A stretch of 41,693 bases of DNA, taken from Metaruminococcus_A sp003150405 (GTDB taxonomy: Bacteria; Bacillota; Clostridia; Oscillospirales; Ruminococcaceae). A model generated the notes under the pieces. That model was not told the origin of the DNA and searched no databases. It saw nothing but the letters and a program-made list of their open reading frames with translations. This document shows, piece by piece, positions 7,168 to 15,099 of this stretch. The first letter of the stretch is position 1. Every line of letters starts with the position of its first letter. The DNA lies in contig CABUBB010000017.1 of assembly GCA_902489745.1 (NCBI GenBank), positions 1 through 41,693 of the forward strand, read 5' to 3'. A program made the position numbers and the translations under genes.

Positions 7168-7193
7168 AAAGAAAAGCCTAAGGGCTTTTCTTT
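7168..7193. terminator. Hairpin AAAGAAAAGCC/GGCTTTTCTTT
   Basis: An 11 bp perfect stem, 7168-7178 with 7183-7193, and a 4-base loop (TAAG). It lies upstream of the amidase-like gene and could block read-through from either side. The T-tract is part of the stem. Confidence 0.5.
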
Positions 7194-7236
7194 TGCATCT
7201 TTTTTTGTCGAAAAACGTCGAATCATTCGGTATTAT

Positions 7237-7272
7237 AAAAACCTCCCGTTTTTTTGCAGATGGGAGGTTTTT
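7237..7272 (-). terminator. Intrinsic terminator of the HMA-like gene
   Basis: AAAAACCTCCC (7237-7247) pairs with GGGAGGTTTTT (7262-7272). It ends with TTTTTATAA on the minus strand, immediately after the stop of the 66-residue gene. Confidence 0.85.
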
Positions 7273-7274
7273 AT

Positions 7275-7475
7275 TTATCGAATTATGGTAAAACCTAAAT
7301 CTTCAATGGCATCACAAATGGAAAGATAGTCCAGGTCAGCTCCCGTAACAGCTACGCTGCGTTCTGCGGGGGACACTACAACACATTCAATGCCGGGCAG
7401 CGTCATGATTGCATCAATAATATCCTGTTTGCTGGAGGCCTTGAGCCGGCCGTCTATGGGAATGGTCAAAGACAT
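7275..7475 (-). CDS. Small HMA-like (ferredoxin-fold) protein lacking CxxC
   Basis: A 66-residue protein with the beta-alpha-beta-beta-alpha-beta pattern of heavy-metal-associated domains: TIPIDGRLKASSKQDIIDAIMTLPGIECVVVS...VAVTGADLDYLSICDAIEDLGFTI. The metal-binding CxxC of CopZ-type domains is replaced by GRLKASS, so copper binding by the usual mode is unlikely. It may be a protein-interaction or other ligand domain. The ATG at 7475 follows AAGGAG at 11 bases; the in-frame ATG at 7484 is too close to the site. It is probably the second gene after the patatin gene, or monocistronic. Confidence 0.6.
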   Translation of the reverse strand: MSLTIPIDGRLKASSKQDIIDAIMTLPGIECVVVSPAERSVAVTGADLDYLSICDAIEDLGFTIIR

Positions 7476-7530
7476 TGGTAACATCACTCCTTTTTATTGC
7501 TATTGTCGGCAAAGGAGTAGATGATATGTA

Positions 7531-8367
7531 TTACCAATTTTTGAGTTTAGGAAGAATCGCTTCACCATCCCGCAGGCCAACATTGTAAAGCCGGGCCAAT
7601 TTTTCCGGTTTTTTTTCGAAACGTCCAATCGGCACCGTTTCGGTTTGCGCTAAAACAAGGGCGGTGCCATCCTGTTCCAACTTTTTCAATAACGCTAGCG
7701 TTTCATTGTACTGCTCATGGCGGCGGTCAAGTGCCTCAATCATGTTTGGGTAATCCTTAAATTTGTGCCGGTAAATGCGTCGGAAACTCTCCGGCTGTTT
7801 TTGGTAGCCGCGTGGGCGGGTTAGTACCACAACAACCCGGTCGCAGCCATCCTCCAATGCCTTGCGTACCGGAATCGGGTCGGTCGTTCCACCGTCCAGG
7901 TATTGCCTGCCGTGAATGGTCACCATCGGCGAAAAGACCGGAATGGCGCTGGAGGCCGCCACAATGTGATTGACCTCATGAATGGGCGGGTTACTGAAAT
8001 AAAAAGGCTTGCCGGTCTGTACATCGGTAACGCCGACGACAAATTCGGTTGGATTTGCCGCCATTGCATTATAATCAAAGGGGAGAAGATGATCTGGTAT
8101 TTCATGAAAGATGAAATCCATACCAAAAACAGATCCGGTTTTGATGAAATTACGCGCGCTTACATAACGCTTGTCCTGCGAATACTCCAGGTTGATTTTA
8201 AAACTGCGCCCGCGTTGACCGGATAAAAATGAAGTTGCATGACAGGCGCCGGCCGAAACCCCAATGAGGTAATCAAAGGCAATGCCGTTATCCTGAAAAG
8301 CGTCGAGTACCCCTGTGGTGTAAACACCACGCATGCCGCCGCCTTCCAGCACCAATCCAATCTTCAA
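7531..8367 (-). CDS. Patatin-like phospholipase family protein
   Basis: A 278-residue lipid acyl hydrolase of the patatin/RssA type. The oxyanion loop GGGMRG is at residues 9-14, the nucleophile S38 is in GVSAG, and the dyad Asp is D158 in DGG. The family hydrolyses acyl esters of phospholipids. There is no signal peptide. The start is a TTG at 8367, seven bases after AGGGGG; an ATG a few bases upstream is out of frame. The length is typical of YjjU/RssA-like proteins in Clostridia. The small HMA-like gene follows 55 bases downstream on the same strand. Confidence 0.9.
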   Translation of the reverse strand: MKIGLVLEGGGMRGVYTTGVLDAFQDNGIAFDYLIGVSAGACHATSFLSGQRGRSFKINLEYSQDKRYVSARNFIKTGSVFGMDFIFHEIPDHLLPFDYNAMAANPTEFVVGVTDVQTGKPFYFSNPPIHEVNHIVAASSAIPVFSPMVTIHGRQYLDGGTTDPIPVRKALEDGCDRVVVVLTRPRGYQKQPESFRRIYRHKFKDYPNMIEALDRRHEQYNETLALLKKLEQDGTALVLAQTETVPIGRFEKKPEKLARLYNVGLRDGEAILPKLKNW

Positions 8368-8445
8368 ATCATCGCCCCCTGTCTTTCTATTTTTATTTTA
8401 TCATTCTTCCGAATTTGGCACAAGTGTAAAATTGAGCATAAAGGC

Positions 8446-8474
8446 TTTCTATTTCCCAGGAAAACGTGTATAAT
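8446..8474 (+). promoter_or_regulatory. Promoter of the VanZ-like gene
   Basis: A weak -35 TTTCTA (8446-8451), a 17 bp spacer and TATAAT (8469-8474). It implies transcription from about 8481, ahead of an AAAAGGA ribosome binding site at 8496-8502. Confidence 0.5.
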
Positions 8475-8512
8475 AATGCCTGTCTTATTATTTCGAAAAG
8501 GAATGGTGTCTT

Positions 8513-9052
8513 ATTCGCAGCCGCAGTGTAAAAATTGTTTCCATTGTACTAGTCGTTTTGTGCATGGCTTTCATTTTTTGGTTTTCTGCTCAGCCTTCCA
8601 GGGAGTCCTCTGCAATGAGCGGCGGTATCACCAGTTTTGTCTTATCGGTTTTTTTACCGCAGTATCCAAGCTGGGATGCAGGAACTCAGCAGACGATTTA
8701 TGAATTTGTCGAAACTGTTGTGCGAAAATCCGCCCATTTCAGCATTTATGGATTGCTCGGTTTTCTCACGATGTTTTCTGCAAGCCGCTTTCTTCACCGG
8801 CGGCCCTGGCAGATGGGGGCTGCTTTTGCGGTTTCGGTTCTGTATGCGGCAAGCGATGAATTCCATCAGCTGTTTGTTGCGGGGCGGAGCTGCGAGTTTC
8901 GGGATGTCTGCATTGATGCTTCCGGGGCTCTGCTTGGCATCCTGTTGATGTGGCTAATTTTGGCAGCTTCCGCCCGTATTGGCGCACGGCGCCGTTTGCT
9001 CTCCCAGGCCGCGGCGGATTCGGTACGCCGGGAGCATCTTCAGGAAAAATGA
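8513..9052 (+). CDS. VanZ-like family membrane protein
   Basis: A multi-helix membrane protein of the VanZ-like family, known from teicoplanin resistance but mostly of unknown role. Conserved pieces are WFSAQPSRESS after the first helix, VRKSAHFSIYGLLGF, and the signature ASDEFHQLFVAGRSCEFRDVCIDASGALLGI. The sense frame clearly extends upstream of the first ATG (8564) and TTG (8558), because the first membrane helix (SVKIVSIVLVVLCMAF) is encoded from about 8525. No ATG, GTG or TTG lies in frame between the ribosome binding site (8496-8502) and that helix, so the start is uncertain: an ATT at 8513 or an indel near 8503-8525 are the options. Confidence 0.85.
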   Translation: MRSRSVKIVSIVLVVLCMAFIFWFSAQPSRESSAMSGGITSFVLSVFLPQYPSWDAGTQQTIYEFVETVVRKSAHFSIYGLLGFLTMFSASRFLHRRPWQMGAAFAVSVLYAASDEFHQLFVAGRSCEFRDVCIDASGALLGILLMWLILAASARIGARRRLLSQAAADSVRREHLQEK

Positions 9053-9116
9053 TGGTTTGGCAGTCCCTAAAAATAGGATATCCCCTTGTTTGTGAGAAAT
9101 GGTAATCAATTGCAAG

Positions 9117-9149
9117 AAAAACGCGCTCTCATAATGAGAGCGCGTTTTT
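9117..9149. terminator. Bidirectional terminator between VanZ-like and ACT genes
   Basis: AAAACGCGCTCTCAT and ATGAGAGCGCGTTTTT form a near-perfect hairpin. A and T runs on both sides let it work on both strands. It closes the T-box operon on the minus strand. Confidence 0.9.
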
Positions 9150-9167
9150 TGTGAAGTCTTTGAAATA

Positions 9168-9599
9168 CTAGATCTTCATAATATCTTTGGTGCAGAGCAG
9201 GGGAATATCGCAGGCAGCCAGCTCTTCTACAGCACGTTGATTGTCATCAACATGGAGAATGACAAACGCCTTATCGTGCGGAGCGCCTACAAAGGCGTAA
9301 ATGTATTCGACATTGATACCCTTTTCATCCAGTATTCGCAGAGGATAAGCAAGCCCGCCCGGTTGATCCTCCACCGAAACAGCAATAACGTCGGTGATAG
9401 AGACCGTCAGTGCTGCGTCCCGCAGTGCTTTTTCCGCGCGCTCCGGCTCGTCGACGATAAAACGCAGAATACCAAATTTGGTGGTATCTGCCAGTGATAA
9501 GGCGCGGATATCCACTCCGTTATCTGCGAGAATCTTGGTGATTTCTGCGAGTCTGCCGGATTTGTTTTCCACAAAGACCGAAATTTGTTTGATAATCAT
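9168..9599 (-). CDS. Tandem ACT-domain protein
   Basis: A 143-residue protein made of two ACT domains, residues about 4-70 (ISVFVENKSGRLAEITKILADNGVDIRALSLAD) and 73-140 (AVSVEDQPGGLAYPLRILDEKGINVEYIYAFV). Stand-alone double ACT proteins bind amino acids and act as allosteric sensors. It is the last gene of the T-box operon, 18 bases after iorB, and such genes commonly sit beside iorAB and paaK. An aromatic amino acid is therefore the likely ligand. The ATG at 9599 follows AAGGGAGGG at 7 bases. It has no catalytic domain. Confidence 0.88.
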   Translation of the reverse strand: MIIKQISVFVENKSGRLAEITKILADNGVDIRALSLADTTKFGILRFIVDEPERAEKALRDAALTVSITDVIAVSVEDQPGGLAYPLRILDEKGINVEYIYAFVGAPHDKAFVILHVDDNQRAVEELAACDIPLLCTKDIMKI

Positions 9600-9617
9600 G
9601 ACGAGCCCTCCCTTGTT

Positions 9618-10190
9618 TTATTGCATGTAACCCAGTTCAAACGCTTTTAGATTCAGGTCCAAAAACTTTTCGGGGACGGTAGCTTTTAAGGATTTGAGCC
9701 AAATTTCCTTATCAATTTCAGAATGCTTTGCCATTAGACCGAGCAGAACCACGTTGACCGCTTTTGCATTGCCGGCCTGGTTTGCCAGGGAAAGCGCATC
9801 TATGGCATCAAACGAAACACCGCTTTTCTTTATGGTGTCCAGAATGTGCTCTGGATAATGTGCCGCTCCGGTGATGACAGGCATCGGATCGATCTGCTGG
9901 GTGTTGATGATCATTTTTCCGTTTGGCTTTAAATAAGAAATCCAGCGCAGGGCTTCCAAAAGCTCAAAGGACACAATAATGTCCGCTCCGCCTTTTTCAA
10001 CAATCGGGGAATAGACTTTATCGCCGTAACGGACATAGGTGACAACCGAGCCGCCGCGCTGCGACATGCCGTGAACCTCAGAAACCTTGACATCATAACC
10101 GCAGTCAATGAGGGCGTTGCCGATAATACGGCTTGCAAGCAAGGTACCTTGTCCGCCAACGCCGACAATCATAATACTTTTAACAGCCAT
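9618..10190 (-). CDS. iorB: Indolepyruvate ferredoxin oxidoreductase, beta subunit
   Basis: A 190-residue gamma-type 2-oxoacid oxidoreductase subunit with the nucleotide-like GVGGQGTLLASRI motif near residue 10 and the family piece EVHGMSQRGGSVVTYVR. With IorA it catalyses reversible ferredoxin-linked oxidative decarboxylation of aryl pyruvates (indolepyruvate, phenylpyruvate, hydroxyphenylpyruvate) to aryl-acetyl-CoA. The ATG at 10190 stands 7 bases after AAAGGAG. Its first 11 bases overlap the end of iorA, which suggests translational coupling and a 1:1 complex. The length is normal for the family. Confidence 0.95.
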   Translation of the reverse strand: MAVKSIMIVGVGGQGTLLASRIIGNALIDCGYDVKVSEVHGMSQRGGSVVTYVRYGDKVYSPIVEKGGADIIVSFELLEALRWISYLKPNGKMIINTQQIDPMPVITGAAHYPEHILDTIKKSGVSFDAIDALSLANQAGNAKAVNVVLLGLMAKHSEIDKEIWLKSLKATVPEKFLDLNLKAFELGYMQ

Positions 10191-11925
10191 GTGCATTCTC
10201 CTTTAACGCGTCAAATTTGCAGGCTTTGGTGCACAGACCGCAGCCGGTGCAGAGCGTGGTATCAATAATGGGTTTGCCGTCTGAACCTTTTTTTATGGCC
10301 GGACAGCCCATTTTAAAGCACATGCCGCACTTCTTGCATTTTTCCGTGTCAACCGTGACCGGAGGTTTGGCTTTTACAATTTTCAGCAGAGCACAGGGCC
10401 GCCGTGCAATAATGACCGAAGGCGCCTCCACTGAAAGCTCTTCGCGTAGCGTTTTTTCAACCCCTTCAATGTCAAACGGATCGACCACGCGGACACGCTC
10501 AATGCCAATGGCATTGCAGAGCGCTTCCAGGTTGACTGCCGTAGCGGGATCGCCCTTGATGTTATAGCCGGTGGTCGGGTTCTGCTGATGCCCGGTCATA
10601 CCGGTGATGCTGTTGTCCAAGATAATAACCGTTGAGTTGCTCGCGTTATAGGCAATGTCAATCAGGCCGGTAATACCGGAATGAATAAAGGTGGAATCAC
10701 CAATAACGGCAACCGATTTTTTCTCCCATTCGCTTCCACGCGCTTTGTTAAAACCGTGCAGGCCGGAAATAGAAGCCCCCATGCAGATGGTGGTATCCAT
10801 TGCTGCAAGAGGAGCACTGGCGCCAAGGGTATAGCAGCCAATATCGCCGCTGACAAAGAGCCTTAACTTGCCCAGCACATAGAAAATACCGCGGTGCGGG
10901 CAGCCGGGACATAGAACCGGCGGACGCATAGGCACATTTTCACTTACAGTAATGTATTTGGTGGTAGCGCCGAGAATTTTGGAACGGATAGCCTCTGCTG
11001 TGTATTCACCAATAGGGGAGAAGAGCGCCTTGCCCTCTACCGCAACGCCGTGAGCGCGGCAGAAATCCTCAATAATACTATCGAGTTCTTCAATGACATA
11101 GACCTTGTCAAACTTGCTGGCAAAATCCAGAATCAGCGCCTCGGACAGCGGATGAACCATACCGAGTTTCAGGTAGGTCGCCTTATCACCGAGCGCTTCA
11201 CTCGCATATTGGTAGGCAATACCGGAAGTGATAACACCGATGGCTCCACTACCAATGACCTGGTTAATGGCACATTCTTTTGCAGCATACTCCTTGAGTT
11301 TCTGGGTACGCTCCTCAACCAAAACATGGCGGCCACGGGCAAAGGCAGGCATCATAACATACTTCGACGGATTTTTTACATATTCCTTAAGAGGGAGGTT
11401 TACCCGGTCGTGCAGCTCCACAATCCCCTGGGAGTGAGAAATACGGGTGGAGAGTCGGAGGATAACCGGTGTGTCAAACCGCTCGGAAATTTCAAAAGCC
11501 AGTTTGGTAAAGGCAAGGCATTCTGCCGAATCAGAAGGTTCCAGCATCGGCACCTTAGAGGCCGCCGCATAGTGGCGAGAATCCTGCTCGTTCTGCGATG
11601 AATGCATGCCGGAATCGTCAGCAACGGCAATGACAAATCCGCCGTTGACGCCGGAATAAGAAGATGTGAAAAGCGGGTCGGCCGCCACATTCAGGCCAAC
11701 ATGCTTCATGGCGCAGAAAGAACGTGCGCCGGCCATTGCAGCGCCGTAGGCCACTTCGGTTGCAACCTTTTCGTTCGGCGCCCATTCACTGTAAATGTCG
11801 TCGTATTTGGAAACAACTTCGGTGATCTCGGTGCTCGGCGTACCAGGGTAGCTGGATACGACCGTGCAGCCCGCTTCATATAAACCGCGGGCAACCGCTT
11901 CGTTTCCAAGCATCAGTTTTTTCAT
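10180..11925 (-). CDS. iorA: Indolepyruvate ferredoxin oxidoreductase, alpha subunit
   Basis: A 581-residue catalytic subunit. The order is a pyrimidine-binding domain (VVSSYPGTPSTEITE), the segment CPGCPHRGIFYVLGK, the TPP-binding segment GDSTFIHSGITGL...LDNSITGMTG, and a C-terminal ferredoxin domain with two 4Fe-4S motifs (CxxCxxCxxxxC and CxxCxxCxxxC). It is the thiamine-diphosphate subunit for aryl-pyruvate oxidation or, in reverse, reductive carboxylation of aryl-acetyl-CoA. The ATG at 11925 gives the normal N-terminus MKKLMLGNEAVARG; an upstream in-frame extension to 11988 is not conserved-looking. It follows paaK by 91 bases and overlaps iorB. Confidence 0.95.
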   Translation of the reverse strand: MKKLMLGNEAVARGLYEAGCTVVSSYPGTPSTEITEVVSKYDDIYSEWAPNEKVATEVAYGAAMAGARSFCAMKHVGLNVAADPLFTSSYSGVNGGFVIAVADDSGMHSSQNEQDSRHYAAASKVPMLEPSDSAECLAFTKLAFEISERFDTPVILRLSTRISHSQGIVELHDRVNLPLKEYVKNPSKYVMMPAFARGRHVLVEERTQKLKEYAAKECAINQVIGSGAIGVITSGIAYQYASEALGDKATYLKLGMVHPLSEALILDFASKFDKVYVIEELDSIIEDFCRAHGVAVEGKALFSPIGEYTAEAIRSKILGATTKYITVSENVPMRPPVLCPGCPHRGIFYVLGKLRLFVSGDIGCYTLGASAPLAAMDTTICMGASISGLHGFNKARGSEWEKKSVAVIGDSTFIHSGITGLIDIAYNASNSTVIILDNSITGMTGHQQNPTTGYNIKGDPATAVNLEALCNAIGIERVRVVDPFDIEGVEKTLREELSVEAPSVIIARRPCALLKIVKAKPPVTVDTEKCKKCGMCFKMGCPAIKKGSDGKPIIDTTLCTGCGLCTKACKFDALKENAHGC

Positions 11926-12016
11926 AGTCCATCGTCCAATCCGCCGCTGTGCAAACGGCACTGTATTTAGTATCCCTTTGCCGCGCACAAACGGCAGGGT
12001 GTTTTAACGGTGTAAT

Positions 12017-13339
12017 TTATATTGTTCCTTTGTTGCGCAGGTCAATTACGCGCTTGGCTTTGCCCGCTGTGCGTTCAATGGAGCGCGGCTCCTTCAGGGT
12101 GATCTTGCAGTCCAGTCCCAGCACTGTTTGGAGACGGTGCCGAATGTTATGCTCCAGCTTTTCTAGTTCAGCATAACGCTCCAGCAGAGAACCGTCTACC
12201 ACTTCAACCACGACCTCAATATTGTCCATATACCCGGTGCGGGTGAGGATGAGCTGATACTGCGGCCCAATGTGAGGAATCGTCATCAGCACGCTTTCAA
12301 TTTGAGAGGGAAAGACGTTGACTCCCTTAATTTTGAACATATCGTCACTGCGGCCCATAATTTTTGCCATCCGCGCGCCGGTTCGACCGCAAGGACAGGT
12401 GGGTTCGTAATTAATGCGGGTGATGTCTTTTGTGCGGTACCGCAGGAGCGGGAATCCTTCTTTGGTGAGGGTGGTGATAACCAACTCGCCAATTTCACCG
12501 CCCGGCAGCGTTTTTAAGGTGTTCCGGTCAACAATTTCTGGGTAGAAATGGTCTTCCGCAATGTGCATGCCGGTACGGAACGCGCAGTCGCCTGAAACCC
12601 CAGGCCCCATGAGTTCGCTCATACCGTAGTTGTCGGTTGCAAAAATACCGAGACTCTCTTCAACAGCAGTACGCATTTCTTCGGTGCAGCCTTCTGAACC
12701 GAACAGGCCGAGGCGAAGTTTTAAATCTTCCGGCGTGTAGCCCATATCTCGGACAACCTCGCCAATATGTAACGCATAAGAGGGGGTTGCAACCAAAACA
12801 GTTGCACCGAAGTCTTTTAACAGCATGACCTGCTTTTCGGTGTTGCCGCTGGAGGCCGGTACAATGGAAGCGCCTATCTTTTCCAATCCATAATGAAGGC
12901 CAAGCGCACCGGTAAACAGTCCATAGCCGAATGAAATCTGTGCAATATCCTCGTCAGAGGCGCCAGCCGCTACACAAAGGCGTGCCACCAGATCCGACCA
13001 GGTGTTCAGGTCGTTCCGGGTGTAACCGACAACGGTTGGTTTTCCAGTTGTGCCGCTGGAGGCATGCATCCGCACAATCTGTTTCTGCGGAACCGCAAAC
13101 AGACCGAACGGATAGTTGTCGCGGATATCATCTTTAGTCGTAAAGGGAATTTTCTCCATATCCTTAAATTCCCGGATATGTTCTGGTTTCAGACCAATGT
13201 CGTCAAACCGTTTGCGGTAAAACGGCACCCGTTCGTAGCAGTAGGCTACAATGTACCGCAGGCGCTCCAGTTGAAGTGCCTCCAGTTCAGGGCGCTTCAT
13301 AGTTTCAATATCTTTTTGCCAGTAATTAATCATTGCCAT
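12017..13339 (-). CDS. paaK: Phenylacetate-CoA ligase
   Basis: A 440-residue adenylate-forming enzyme that converts phenylacetate (or another aryl acetate), ATP and CoA to the aryl-acetyl-CoA, AMP and pyrophosphate. The AMP-binding loop is SSGTTGKPTVVGYT, followed by FGSEGC, DNYGMSE and YRTKDITRI; the C-terminal swing domain contains MGRSDDMFKIKGVNVFPSQIE. Length and motifs are typical. The ATG at 13339 overlaps the end of the symporter gene by 14 bases and follows GAGGAAG, so it is translationally coupled; a second ATG at 13333 is possible. Its position before iorAB matches a pathway linking aryl acids and aryl pyruvates. Confidence 0.95.
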   Translation of the reverse strand: MAMINYWQKDIETMKRPELEALQLERLRYIVAYCYERVPFYRKRFDDIGLKPEHIREFKDMEKIPFTTKDDIRDNYPFGLFAVPQKQIVRMHASSGTTGKPTVVGYTRNDLNTWSDLVARLCVAAGASDEDIAQISFGYGLFTGALGLHYGLEKIGASIVPASSGNTEKQVMLLKDFGATVLVATPSYALHIGEVVRDMGYTPEDLKLRLGLFGSEGCTEEMRTAVEESLGIFATDNYGMSELMGPGVSGDCAFRTGMHIAEDHFYPEIVDRNTLKTLPGGEIGELVITTLTKEGFPLLRYRTKDITRINYEPTCPCGRTGARMAKIMGRSDDMFKIKGVNVFPSQIESVLMTIPHIGPQYQLILTRTGYMDNIEVVVEVVDGSLLERYAELEKLEHNIRHRLQTVLGLDCKITLKEPRSIERTAGKAKRVIDLRNKGTI

Positions 13340-14897
13340 CGATGTATTCTTCCTCTACTTCTTCTAAAACGTATTTATGGTGCGCGGCGATTGTCTCGTC
13401 GTAGCAGGCAAAGGATGCTTCCACATGCTGTTTGGGAAGCTTGGGAGTCAGCACACTGACCAGCGGCACAATGATGAGTGAAAACACAATTGCCAGTGCG
13501 CCGACATTGAGCGGGGAATTGAGCAGTGCAAACGGTGCGGGGAGAATGGTTCCGGTCATATTAAGGATGAGTCCGGCCACGGTGATGACAATACCAGAGA
13601 TAAAGCCCGCCCAAACGCCCGCACGGGTTGTTCTTTTCCAGAACAGGCCATACAAAAACGGCCCAAGAAAGGCCCCCGCCAGCGCGCCCCACGAAATCGA
13701 CATCAGGCTGGAGATCATGCTGTTGGGGTTGAGGGCAATCAGAACCGAAACGGCGATGAAACCGGCGCACAGCAGCCGGATCACCAACATCTGCCGCTTG
13801 TTGTTCATTTTCGGGAAGAAAATACCCTTTAAAAAGTCAATGGTAAAGGTGGAGCTGGAGGTGATCACCAACGAGGAAAGGGTGGACATCGAAGCAGAAA
13901 GCACCAGGATAATGACCACCGCAATCAACAGGTCCGGCAGGGACTGGAGCATGGTGGGAACTACACTGTCAAAGCCGCCAGCAGGGGTGTCGCCCTCAAC
14001 AAAAAGGCGCCCAAACCCACCCATAAAATAGGAGCCGCCTGCAATAATCAGGGCAAAAACGGTGGAGATAATGGTGCCGGTTTTAATCGTCTTTTCATTC
14101 TTCACTGTGTAGAATTTGTGGATCATCTGTGGCAGGCCCCAGGTACCAAGACTTGTAAGGATAACAACGCCGAACAAGCTGACGGGATCCGGTCCAAAGA
14201 ATGAAGTGAACGGCCCGGCCATTTCCGAACCGCCCGCGGGCTGCAGCTGAGAAAGCTGCGCCATGGACTCCATAAAACCGCCGTGTACATTGAGTACTGC
14301 AAGCACGACCGCAACAATACCCACCAACATAATAATCCCCTGGATAAAGTCGTTGATGGCCGTTGCCATATAACCGCCCGCAATGACATAAATGGCTGTG
14401 AGCACCGCCATTCCAATGATGCACCAGGTAAAATCGATGCCAAAGGCCATTGCGAACAGTCCGGAAAGCCCTTTGTAAATGGAAGCGGTATATGGAACCA
14501 AAAACACAAATATGATAATGGACGCCGCTATTTTCATTGGCTTGCTGAGGTAGCGCCGTTCAAAAAATTCCGGCATGGTCGCCGCCTCAAAATGTTTGGT
14601 CATAACACGGGTGCGCCGTCCAAGAACGACCCAGGCGAGCAAACTGCCAATAATAGCGTTGCCAATGCCAATCCAGGTAGCGGAAATACCGAAGTTCCAG
14701 CCGAACTGCCCTGCATAGCCAACAAAAACAACTGCTGAAAAATAAGAAGTCCCATACGCAAAAGCCGTGAGCCAGGGGCCAACGTTGCGTCCGCCCAAGA
14801 CAAAGTCGTTGACACTTCGAATTTTTTTGCGGCAGTACAGACCAATCCCCGCCGTCACGATAACAAAAATAACCAGTACAATGATTTTTACCGCCAT
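13326..14897 (-). CDS. Sodium:solute symporter (SSS) family transporter
   Basis: A 523-residue inner-membrane protein with about 13 hydrophobic segments, of the SSS family (PutP/PanF-like). Family pieces include SVNDFVLGGRNVGPWLTAFAYGTSYFSA, the IAGGYMATAINDFIQGIIM segment and SMSTLSSLVITSSSTFTIDF, which lines the sodium site. It is the first gene after the T-box leader and is coupled to paaK. In this context the most economical substrate is an aryl acid such as phenylacetate or an aromatic amino acid; the sequence alone does not show this. The ATG at 14897 follows AAAGGAACCTTT; the extension to 14933 lacks a ribosome binding site. Confidence 0.9.
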   Translation of the reverse strand: MAVKIIVLVIFVIVTAGIGLYCRKKIRSVNDFVLGGRNVGPWLTAFAYGTSYFSAVVFVGYAGQFGWNFGISATWIGIGNAIIGSLLAWVVLGRRTRVMTKHFEAATMPEFFERRYLSKPMKIAASIIIFVFLVPYTASIYKGLSGLFAMAFGIDFTWCIIGMAVLTAIYVIAGGYMATAINDFIQGIIMLVGIVAVVLAVLNVHGGFMESMAQLSQLQPAGGSEMAGPFTSFFGPDPVSLFGVVILTSLGTWGLPQMIHKFYTVKNEKTIKTGTIISTVFALIIAGGSYFMGGFGRLFVEGDTPAGGFDSVVPTMLQSLPDLLIAVVIILVLSASMSTLSSLVITSSSTFTIDFLKGIFFPKMNNKRQMLVIRLLCAGFIAVSVLIALNPNSMISSLMSISWGALAGAFLGPFLYGLFWKRTTRAGVWAGFISGIVITVAGLILNMTGTILPAPFALLNSPLNVGALAIVFSLIIVPLVSVLTPKLPKQHVEASFACYDETIAAHHKYVLEEVEEEYIDGND

Positions 14898-14923
14898 AAA
14901 GGTTCCTTTCCGGTAAGCATTAC

Positions 14924-14946
14924 AAAAGGACACACCGTGTCCTTTT
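14924..14946 (-). repeat. Perfect hairpin in the symporter 5' leader
   Basis: AAAAGGACAC (14924-14933) pairs with GTGTCCTTTT (14937-14946) with a 3-base loop. It lies between an internal promoter and the symporter ribosome binding site. It has terminator shape, with only short U content after the stem, so it may act as an attenuator or an mRNA-stabilising stem. Confidence 0.5.
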
Positions 14947-14964
14947 CAATCCTTCCTGTTTTCT

Positions 14965-14993
14965 ATTTTACCGTAGTTTCACCGCTTTGTAAA
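14965..14993 (-). promoter_or_regulatory. Second promoter downstream of the T-box
   Basis: On the minus strand TTTACA (14993-14988), a 17 bp spacer and TAAAAT (14970-14965). Transcripts from here would skip the T-box and give basal expression of the operon. Confidence 0.5.
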
Positions 14994-15060
14994 TGCCGGA
15001 GAGGCTTCTTTTCTCCGGTTTACGGCGGAATGGGCCTGCAAGACCCCCCGCGACTGTTTT

Positions 15061-15099
15061 TTAGGCAAACGTCAAAACAAGTTCACCGCCTGCAGTCAT
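15061..15099 (-). CDS. Possible 12-codon leader ORF after the T-box
   Basis: MTAGGELVLTFA begins at an ATG that directly follows the T-box terminator T-run and has GAAAGG about 9 bases before it. It would be translated only in read-through transcripts. Nothing else supports it, and no regulatory codons stand out apart from a single Phe. Confidence 0.2.
   Translation of the reverse strand: MTAGGELVLTFA

Noticed and set aside
8239..8703. Plus-strand ORF of 154 codons between the patatin and VanZ-like genes
   Set aside because: It overlaps the patatin start antisense and the VanZ frame, and has Cys/His/Phe-rich non-protein-like composition.
14996..15056. Possible second riboswitch (GC-rich imperfect hairpins)
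   Set aside because: No cobalamin, THI or other riboswitch core could be recognised; only simple stems are present.
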